Shown one piece after another: positions 37,176 through 43,657 of a stretch of 43,657 bases of DNA. The notes beneath the pieces are model-generated. The model had not been told where the DNA came from, did not search any database, and worked only from the letters and a program-made list of their open reading frames with translations. Source of the DNA: an uncultured Bacteroidales bacterium (GTDB lineage: Bacteria; Bacteroidota; Bacteroidia; Bacteroidales; Paludibacteraceae). Numbering within the stretch: position 1 is the first letter of the stretch; each line of letters begins with the position of its first letter. The stretch spans positions 1 through 43,657 of the forward strand of contig CAIWCC010000038.1 of assembly GCA_903911085.1 (NCBI GenBank), written 5' to 3'. Both the position numbers and the translations under genes were made by a program.

Positions 37176-38711
37176 ATGAGCAAAAATCGATTTTCAGGTA
37201 TTGGACTGTCTATTACACTTTTGGCTGGAACTTATTGCTATTCTACTGCAACAAGTTTAAAACTAAAAAAAACAAATAACCAGAAAGCTCGAAACGTAAT
37301 ATTTATTCTGAGCGATGACCACCGATATGATTTTTTTGGATTTACAGGAAAAATTCCATGGCTTAAAACGCCTAATCTTGATAAATTGGCAACTGAAGGA
37401 GCTCATCTGCAAAATGCATTTTGTACCACATCGCTTTCATCACCAAGCAGAGCATCAATTCTTACAGGACTTTATGCTCATCAACATGAGGTAGTTGATA
37501 ATTATGAACCAGTTCGACAGGACTTGATTTTTTTCCCTCAATACCTTCAACAAGCAGGTTATCAAACTGCCTTTTTCGGCAAATTCCATATCGGACATGA
37601 TACTGATGAGCCACAACGTGGTTTCAATCATTGGGAAAGTTTTATGGGTCAGGGAGTTTATTATAATCCGACATTAAATATTAATGGACAAAAGGTGACA
37701 TACTCCGATTCAACATATATCACAAACCTATTAACAGAACATACCATAGATTGGATAAAAAACAGAACGCAGAAGCAACCGTTTTTTTTGTATCTTTCAC
37801 ACAAAGCTGTACATCACGAGTGGAAAGCTTCACAGAAAAATATTGGTTTGTACAAATACGAAATTGTACCCGAATCAGCTAGTATGAACCAATATATCAG
37901 CGAAAAAGCTGATGACCCAAAACGACACGAACAAAAACAAGGAAAAGATTATTACGGTGAAAATGCAATTCCCGATTGGGTGAAAAGCCGTGCCTACAGT
38001 TGGCATGGTGCATTGCTTAGTCGCAGTGAATACGAAGATATTTTTCGACGGTATTGCGAAACGCTTACAAGCATGGACGAATCAATAGGCGAGTTAATGA
38101 ACTTTCTGAAAAAAAGCGGTTTAGATAAAGAAACTGTTATTATTTATATGGGCGACAATGGACACTCTATGGGTGAACATGGTTTAATGGATAAACGTCA
38201 TTTTTACGAAGAATCTGTGCGTGTACCTCTTATTGCCTATTGTCCCGATATTATAAAACCTGCTACCAAAGTAGATAAAATAGTGTTAAATGTAGATATT
38301 GCTCCCACAATTCTTGATTTTGCCGGATTAAAAAAACCTAATTATATGGTTGGTGCTTCATTTATGAATTTAATTAAAGGTAAAAACGTAAAAAAATGGC
38401 GCGATAAATTCTTTTATGAGTATTACTGGGAATTTCAATACCCCAATACACCGACTATTTTTGGCGTTCGCACCGACAGGTATAAGTATATTTACAATCA
38501 GGGCGTGTGGGATGCCAACGAACTTTATGATTTGAAAACTGACCCAAATGAAGTTAATAACCTGATATTTAATGTAAAATATGATTCATTGGGTATTTCA
38601 ATGAAAAACGATTTATTCCAATGGCTCAAACAAACCGGCGGTGACAAAATACCTATGCGCAAAGGACCTGAAAAGCGAAGTGGAGATCATCGTACTAACG
38701 GAATGTATTAG
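37176..38711 (+). CDS. Serine-type sulfatase (formylglycine-dependent, family S1)
   Basis: The 511-residue protein has an N-terminal signal region (about 1-27) and the S1 sulfatase core: metal-binding D47-D48 in FILSDDHRYD, the modification motif S88-S-P-S-R92 (S-x-P-x-R) followed by ASILTG, and the later DNGHSMGEHG. The serine at the active-site position means that it must be converted to formylglycine by an anaerobic radical-SAM maturase (anSME), which is not in this window. It would remove sulfate esters from the glycan or its oligosaccharides. The gene starts 11 bases after the lyase gene and is clearly in the same operon. Confidence 0.93.
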   Translation: MSKNRFSGIGLSITLLAGTYCYSTATSLKLKKTNNQKARNVIFILSDDHRYDFFGFTGKIPWLKTPNLDKLATEGAHLQNAFCTTSLSSPSRASILTGLYAHQHEVVDNYEPVRQDLIFFPQYLQQAGYQTAFFGKFHIGHDTDEPQRGFNHWESFMGQGVYYNPTLNINGQKVTYSDSTYITNLLTEHTIDWIKNRTQKQPFFLYLSHKAVHHEWKASQKNIGLYKYEIVPESASMNQYISEKADDPKRHEQKQGKDYYGENAIPDWVKSRAYSWHGALLSRSEYEDIFRRYCETLTSMDESIGELMNFLKKSGLDKETVIIYMGDNGHSMGEHGLMDKRHFYEESVRVPLIAYCPDIIKPATKVDKIVLNVDIAPTILDFAGLKKPNYMVGASFMNLIKGKNVKKWRDKFFYEYYWEFQYPNTPTIFGVRTDRYKYIYNQGVWDANELYDLKTDPNEVNNLIFNVKYDSLGISMKNDLFQWLKQTGGDKIPMRKGPEKRSGDHRTNGMY

Positions 38712-38756
38712 AACATAAAACAAAAAATAAAGAGCCAGAAAAAATTTAAAATAAAA

Positions 38757-40928
38757 ATGAAAAAACCAATTCTTCTAATTTTTGCAGTAATCACATTCGG
38801 ATTTAGTTTATATGCACAGGAATTTCCCTTCCGTAACGAAAAACTCGAAGTAGAACAACGCATTTTCGACCTCATGAACCGAATGACAGTTGACGAGAAA
38901 ATTGCCCAACTTAAATACGATTCCCCAGGTATTGAACGGCTTGGAATACCAGCATACAACTGGTGGAGCGAAGGGTTGCACGGAGTTGCACGATTCGGAC
39001 GAGCAACGGTTTTTCCACAACCCATAGCTATGGCAGCCACTTTTGATACACAATTGATTCAGCGTGTTGGAGATGCCATTTCGAGTGAGGCGCGCGCAAA
39101 ATTCAATGAAGCTCAGAAGATTGGTAACTATACTCAATACGGTGGATTGACGCTTTGGTCGCCAAATATCAATATTTTCCGCGACCCGCGATGGGGTCGC
39201 GGTATGGAAACTTGGGGCGAAGACCCTTTTCTTACTGGCTCTATGGGAGTTGCTTTTGTGAAAGGTATGCAGGGCGAAGATCCATATTATCTGAAAGTGG
39301 CTGCTTGTGCCAAACATTTGGCCGTTCATAGCGGTCCCGAAAGTGAACGTCATTCGTTTGATGCCCGCCCTTCGGTTAAAGATTTGTATGAAACATATAC
39401 GCCGGCTTTTGAATTATTGTTGCGAAACGGAGTAGCCTCGGTTATGTGTGGTTACAACCGCTTGTATGGTGAACCATGTTGTGCCAGTAATCTGTTATTA
39501 AAAGAATTAACCCGTAAACGTTGGAATTTTAGCGGTCAAATTGTTTCGGATTGCTGGGCGATTTCTGATTTTCATGCCGGACACAAAGTAACCAACAATG
39601 TGGTAGAATCTGCAGCAGTGGCACTCAAGGCTGGTGTGGATATGGATTGCGGTGATGAATTTCCGGCATTAAAAAAAGCATTGGAACAAGGTTTAATTAC
39701 TGAAACTGATATTGATAATGCCTTAAAAAACAATATGAGAGTTCGTTTTCGTTTGGGTTTATTTGATGAAAAAAATAAATATGCCGAAATACCTTCATCG
39801 GTAGTTGGCTGTTCTGCTCATAAACAATTGGCTCGCGAAGCCGCTCAAAAAGCCATTGTGCTTTTGAAAAATAACAATGTTTTGCCTCTTTCAAAAAATT
39901 TAAAACACTTGTATCTAATTGGTCCACAGGCAGCTGATGTTGATATTTTGCTGGGAAATTACAACGGTCAAACCGACGATGCCCGCACCATTCTTGAGGG
40001 CATAACTTCCAAAGTGAATTTAGGAACTCGTTTAGGATATCGTCGTGGTTTTATGTACGACCAACTGAACAAAAATGAGATAAACTGGGCATTGGATGAA
40101 GCAAAAGAAGCAGAAACTGTGATTGCTGTTGTAGGTCTCAGCACTTTATCCGAAGGTGAAGAAGGTGAAGCAATAGCATCAGATTTTAAGAGTGACCGCC
40201 GCACATTGCGAATTCCCGAAACACAGATGAAATATCTTCGTGAATTACGTGCAAAAACGAAAAAGCCCTTGATAATAGTACTTACTGGAGGAAGTCCGAT
40301 AAATGTAACTGAAATTTCGGAAATGGCCGATGCTCTGCTTTTTGCGTGGTATCCCGGGCAAGCTGGAGGCGACGCTGTGGCTGATGTGATTTTCGGAGAT
40401 GTTTCACCAAGCGGAAAACTTCCAATAACTTTTCCGAAATCGGAATCGCAATTGCCAGATTATAAGGATTATTCAATGGCGGGCCGTACCTATAAATACA
40501 TGACAGAAGAACCCGCTTATCCGTTTGGATTTGGGCTGAGTTATGCAAAAACAGAACTTAGCGAACCAAAAATAAACAAATTGAAGTTTTCAAAAAATGA
40601 TTCTATTGTTGTGGAATGTAATTTTTCCAATCTGTCGATCAATACAATTGATGAAGTGATTCAGTTTTATATTCAAGCAATAGATGCTCCTTTCGTAACG
40701 CCAAAATTTGATTTAAAAAATATTCAACGAATTAGATTATCCCGCAACGAATCGAAATTAATTCGTGTTAAAATGCCAGTTTCTGAGCTAATGCAGGTAA
40801 ACGAAAAAGGTGAAAAAGTTCTATTAAAAGGCAATTATAAACTATTTTGGGGCACTTCATTGCCAACAGAACGTAGTAAAGCATTGGGAGCTAATAACTG
40901 GAAAGAATTTATAATTAAAGTAAAATAG
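38757..40928 (+). CDS. Glycoside hydrolase family 3, beta-xylosidase-type
   Basis: The 723-residue periplasmic enzyme has a signal peptide (1-20), a TIM-barrel domain with AYNWWSEGLHGVARF, SPNINIFRDPRWGRG and the catalytic nucleophile D265 in IVSDCWAIS, a second alpha/beta domain (about 360-590) and a C-terminal FnIII-like domain. K186-H187 (CAKHLAVHSG) belong to the binding site. The motif wording is that of the bacterial and plant beta-xylosidase/arabinosidase branch and not the beta-glucosidase branch. It probably releases terminal xylose from oligosaccharides made by the GH10 enzyme encoded 8 bases downstream. Confidence 0.92.
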   Translation: MKKPILLIFAVITFGFSLYAQEFPFRNEKLEVEQRIFDLMNRMTVDEKIAQLKYDSPGIERLGIPAYNWWSEGLHGVARFGRATVFPQPIAMAATFDTQLIQRVGDAISSEARAKFNEAQKIGNYTQYGGLTLWSPNINIFRDPRWGRGMETWGEDPFLTGSMGVAFVKGMQGEDPYYLKVAACAKHLAVHSGPESERHSFDARPSVKDLYETYTPAFELLLRNGVASVMCGYNRLYGEPCCASNLLLKELTRKRWNFSGQIVSDCWAISDFHAGHKVTNNVVESAAVALKAGVDMDCGDEFPALKKALEQGLITETDIDNALKNNMRVRFRLGLFDEKNKYAEIPSSVVGCSAHKQLAREAAQKAIVLLKNNNVLPLSKNLKHLYLIGPQAADVDILLGNYNGQTDDARTILEGITSKVNLGTRLGYRRGFMYDQLNKNEINWALDEAKEAETVIAVVGLSTLSEGEEGEAIASDFKSDRRTLRIPETQMKYLRELRAKTKKPLIIVLTGGSPINVTEISEMADALLFAWYPGQAGGDAVADVIFGDVSPSGKLPITFPKSESQLPDYKDYSMAGRTYKYMTEEPAYPFGFGLSYAKTELSEPKINKLKFSKNDSIVVECNFSNLSINTIDEVIQFYIQAIDAPFVTPKFDLKNIQRIRLSRNESKLIRVKMPVSELMQVNEKGEKVLLKGNYKLFWGTSLPTERSKALGANNWKEFIIKVK

Positions 40929-40936
40929 GAATTGGT

Positions 40937-41983
40937 ATGAACAAACTTATAAGAATCAGCTTACTGGTATTCATTTTTACTTTATTAACTTACGCTCAAA
41001 AGAGCGAAACAGATTTACTTAGAAATCAGGTTAAATTTCCACTTGGAGCCTCGGTTAATGCTGATATGTTGTTGATTAATAAACTCTATCACTATGTGGC
41101 GAATAAAGAATTCAACAGTATAACAGCCGAAAACCATATGAAAATGTATCGTATTCATCCGGAACAAAACCGTTACGATTTCAGTAAAGCCGATTCGATT
41201 GTAGATTTTGCGTTGAAAAACGGAAAAAGAATTCATGGTCATACTTTGGTTTGGTTCGACGGTACTGCTGAGTGGTTGAAAAACTTCAAAGGCACCGATA
41301 TGGAGTTTAGCAATGAAGTTAAAAAACATATCCAAACTGTTATGAAGCATTACAAAGGAAAAGTAACATCGTGGGATGTGGTGAACGAGTACCTTTCGCA
41401 AAACGGTGATTCGGTACGTGATTGTATTTTTAGTCGTCGAATGGGAAAAGAATATATGGCTCAATGTTTCCTTTGGGCACACGAAGCGGATCCTAAAGCC
41501 ATTTTGATTTACAACGAATACGGTATGGAATGGTCGGAAAAGAAGCTACAAGCCATGAAATCCATTGCATTTGATTTTTTGAAACGAAAAATCCCCATTC
41601 ACGGACTTGGCGTTCAGTTTCATGTAAAAACCTTTGACAAAGAAGAACAAATTGTACGTACGCTGACCGAACTGAGCAAAACAGGTTTAAAAATTCATAT
41701 TTCCGAACTCGATGTGATGGTGAACGGCCACAATCAGCCTAATGCGGTTTATACTGATTCATTGAAACAACTTCAAACCGAGAAGTTTATGTTAATTTTT
41801 AATGCATACAGGAAACAGGTGCCAGCAAAGCAACAATATGGCATAACTTTCTGGAATATTGCCGATAACGATACATGGCTTCGTAAAGTATATAAAATCA
41901 ACGAATGGCCGTTGCTGTTCGACGATAATTATATCAGAAAACCTGCATATTACAAGGTCTTAGAAAAAGTAAAATCGTACTAA
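40937..41983 (+). CDS. Glycoside hydrolase family 10, endo-xylanase type
   Basis: The 348-residue GH10 TIM-barrel enzyme has a signal peptide (1-20) and catalytic residues E151 (WDVVNEY, acid/base) and E257 (HISELDV, nucleophile). Substrate-site landmarks are SITAENHMKM, GHTLVW and GLGVQFHV. It is expected to cleave beta-1,4-xylan or a related chain. The residue after GHTLVW, usually His in HTLVWHSQ, is Phe here (VWFDG), and the ENxMKW motif reads ENHMKM. These changes are close to subsite -1, so the preferred substrate may be unusual. The protein has only the catalytic domain. Confidence 0.93.
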   Translation: MNKLIRISLLVFIFTLLTYAQKSETDLLRNQVKFPLGASVNADMLLINKLYHYVANKEFNSITAENHMKMYRIHPEQNRYDFSKADSIVDFALKNGKRIHGHTLVWFDGTAEWLKNFKGTDMEFSNEVKKHIQTVMKHYKGKVTSWDVVNEYLSQNGDSVRDCIFSRRMGKEYMAQCFLWAHEADPKAILIYNEYGMEWSEKKLQAMKSIAFDFLKRKIPIHGLGVQFHVKTFDKEEQIVRTLTELSKTGLKIHISELDVMVNGHNQPNAVYTDSLKQLQTEKFMLIFNAYRKQVPAKQQYGITFWNIADNDTWLRKVYKINEWPLLFDDNYIRKPAYYKVLEKVKSY

Positions 41984-41987
41984 TAGC

Positions 41988-43553
41988 ATGAACAGAAATA
42001 TACTTTTAGTCATACTGTTGCTTTCAAGTGCAATATATGCTCAAAAAACGCAATGGACTTTCAACGCCGATTCCGAGGGTTGGACCCTAGCTCATAGTTT
42101 GACAGGAACAGTTTCAGGTGGTCTTTACAATCTGACTATTACAGGTTCCGACCCTTATTTATTTACTCCCGATAATTTGAATATCAGTTCGATAACTTAC
42201 GGGCAGTTCCGACTAAAGTTACAAAACTTGACTACAGACACTGGTTTTCAATTATTTTGGATTACCACAACCGATAATGCATGGAATCAGACTAAATCAA
42301 TCAACTTCACTGTAAAAAAGAACGATACACAAGTATCTGAATATATTATCAGTATGCTTGGAGTATCGGCTTGGAGTGGTACTTTGAAGCAATTACGTTT
42401 GGATATTGGAAATGCGAATACCAGCGGAACTGTAAAAATCGATCAAATTGATATAGAGTTAAAACCCGAAGAATTTGGATTAAACAACGGCACTATTCAT
42501 CTCATGCAGGATTTGTCGCGTGGTGGTGCTATTTCATACATTTCTAAATCGGCAGACACACGAAATATTGTAAATATTGCTGACGAAGGTCGATATATAC
42601 AGCAATCGTATTATGCTGGTAATTCATTAAACCGACAGTCTGAAGGTCAGTCACCAAGCTGGTCACCGTGGAGTTGGAATCCTATTCAGGTGGGCGATTA
42701 TGCCCGAAATCGTGCAGCTATTATCACTTCTTCGAAAACTGCAACATCGCTCTATGTAAAATGTACACCGATGCTATGGGATATGAATAACAAACCTGCC
42801 GAAGCCATTATGGAGCAATGGACTACGCTCGATGGAAATGTCATTAAAGTAAAAAACAAACTTACTTGCCTTCGAACAGATAATTTGTATGGCGAAAACA
42901 TATTGCGCGATCAGGAAATTCCGGCCGTTTATCCCATTTCGGCTTTGAAAAATCTGTATTCATATTTTGGAAGTACACCATTTACAAATGCCACGATGGA
43001 TAATCCAGCAGTAGTTTACCTCTCGAGTGGATTTTGGGGACGTTACAATTCGGTAACCGAAAAATGGATGGCTTTTGTAGACGATACGCAATGGGGAATA
43101 GGTGTATATTCGCCCTCGGCAACCAAGTTTCTTGCCGGTATGTCGGGCAGTACTGGTGGTGAGGCAGCAAGTGCTTCCACATCGTACATTGCACCTGTTC
43201 GACAGGAACGTTTAATGAAAAATTCGGTGATGGAATATGAATACTACCTCATTATTGGTACATTGAGCGAAATACGAACTAAAATTTACCAAATAAAAAC
43301 AACAACTTCGGTAGAACCACTTACAACAAATAATAGTAAAATATTTCCAAATCCGGTGGAAAAAACATTGTTTATAAGTAATTCCGGACTTGCTCAGATT
43401 TCGATTTTCAATGCTGATGCTCGTTTATTGAAGCAAAACACGCTTCAGGCATATGAAAACAGCATTGATGTGGCTGATTTGGAAGATGGAATTTATTTTC
43501 TGCAATACTCGACTAAAGGTCAACATTTTGTATCACGATTTATTAAAAAATAA
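41988..43553 (+). CDS. T9SS-exported protein with carbohydrate-binding-type module, function unknown
   Basis: The 521-residue protein has a signal peptide (1-18, cleaved before QKTQW), an N-terminal beta-sandwich like a CBM (about 20-158, WTFNADSEGWTLAHSLTG), a central domain of about 270 residues (165-430), and a T9SS type A tail (about 445-521: KIFPNPVEKTLFISN, LEDGIYFLQYSTKG). The central domain is beta-rich and has SEGQSPSWSPWSWNPIQVGD and ENILRDQEIPAVYPI; I recognise no family for it. It may be a new enzyme or binding domain for the PUL glycan. It starts 4 bases after the GH10 gene. Confidence 0.7.
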   Translation: MNRNILLVILLLSSAIYAQKTQWTFNADSEGWTLAHSLTGTVSGGLYNLTITGSDPYLFTPDNLNISSITYGQFRLKLQNLTTDTGFQLFWITTTDNAWNQTKSINFTVKKNDTQVSEYIISMLGVSAWSGTLKQLRLDIGNANTSGTVKIDQIDIELKPEEFGLNNGTIHLMQDLSRGGAISYISKSADTRNIVNIADEGRYIQQSYYAGNSLNRQSEGQSPSWSPWSWNPIQVGDYARNRAAIITSSKTATSLYVKCTPMLWDMNNKPAEAIMEQWTTLDGNVIKVKNKLTCLRTDNLYGENILRDQEIPAVYPISALKNLYSYFGSTPFTNATMDNPAVVYLSSGFWGRYNSVTEKWMAFVDDTQWGIGVYSPSATKFLAGMSGSTGGEAASASTSYIAPVRQERLMKNSVMEYEYYLIIGTLSEIRTKIYQIKTTTSVEPLTTNNSKIFPNPVEKTLFISNSGLAQISIFNADARLLKQNTLQAYENSIDVADLEDGIYFLQYSTKGQHFVSRFIKK

Positions 43554-43657
43554 ATGATGACAAGTAAAGAAAGGGTTATCCGCACGCTGAAAATTGAACA
43601 GCCTGATAAAGTTCCAGTAAATTTATGGTGTCTTCCTGCCGCAAAATTGAAATACGG
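43554..43657 (+). CDS. Uroporphyrinogen-decarboxylase-like protein (5' part only)
   Basis: The frame starts with ATGATG right after the previous stop codon (TAAATG) and runs off the window after 34 codons. The N-terminus MTSKERVIRTLKIEQPDKVP, followed by VNLWC, is typical of URO-D-superfamily proteins found outside haem synthesis. These are often methyltransferase-like and occur in PULs of anaerobes. The tight coupling shows that it belongs to the PUL operon. The rest of the gene is needed to judge its role; demethylation of a methoxylated sugar is one idea. Confidence 0.75.
   Translation, partial: MMTSKERVIRTLKIEQPDKVPVNLWCLPAAKLKY

Overview
The window looks like a chromosome segment of a nitrogen-fixing anaerobic or microaerophilic member of the Bacteroidota, probably Bacteroidales. 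The signs are two SusC/SusD pairs, a one-protein hybrid two-component regulator (HTCS), C-terminal type IX secretion (T9SS) sorting tails, promoter -7 boxes of the TAnnTTTG type, no obvious Shine-Dalgarno sequences, and AT-rich spacers. A clostridial/methanogen-type Mo-nitrogenase operon fits free-living diazotrophic Bacteroidales such as Paludibacter-like organisms. The genus is inference only.

Layout. (1) 1-2.7 kb: the tail of an unidentified gene, a Nudix/winged-helix regulator and a PLP-dependent beta-eliminating lyase with tyrosine phenol-lyase-like specificity residues. (2) 3.4-9.1 kb: a molybdate region with a ModE-type HTH regulator, an outer-membrane porin, modA, modB, modC, an unrecognised 128-residue protein, a stand-alone molbindin and a TrmO/TsaA-family protein. 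(3) 9.1-10.7 kb: an AAA ATPase (DUF4143 type) preceded by four exact-period 33-bp direct repeats that run into its promoter. (4) 11.2-16.2 kb: nifH-nifI1-nifI2-nifD-nifK, ended by a strong terminator; nifE, nifN and nifB are not in the window. (5) 16.5-43.7 kb: a polysaccharide utilisation locus (PUL). It has an HTCS on the minus strand, a 1.1-kb regulatory gap, then on the plus strand susC-susD-susC-susD, a T9SS-exported binding-type protein, a heparinase II/III-like lyase, a serine-type sulfatase, a GH3 beta-xylosidase-type enzyme, a GH10 xylanase, a T9SS-exported protein of unknown function, and the start of a uroporphyrinogen-decarboxylase-like gene.

How the parts may work together. The mod genes take up and buffer molybdate, and nifHDK encodes the enzyme whose FeMo-cofactor needs it; NifI1/NifI2 would switch activity off when ammonium is available. 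The PUL would import and break down a xylose-containing, probably uronic-acid-bearing and possibly sulfated polysaccharide. Whether carbon supply and nitrogen fixation are co-regulated cannot be told from the sequence.

The spacers in the mod and nif regions are rich in palindromic and AT-rich repeat units: a 22-bp palindromic unit shared by the mod and nif regions, AT-rich units flanking nifD, an 18-bp inverted repeat between modB and modC, and a hairpin between nifH and nifI1. No tRNA, rRNA, CRISPR array, transposase or phage gene was recognised.
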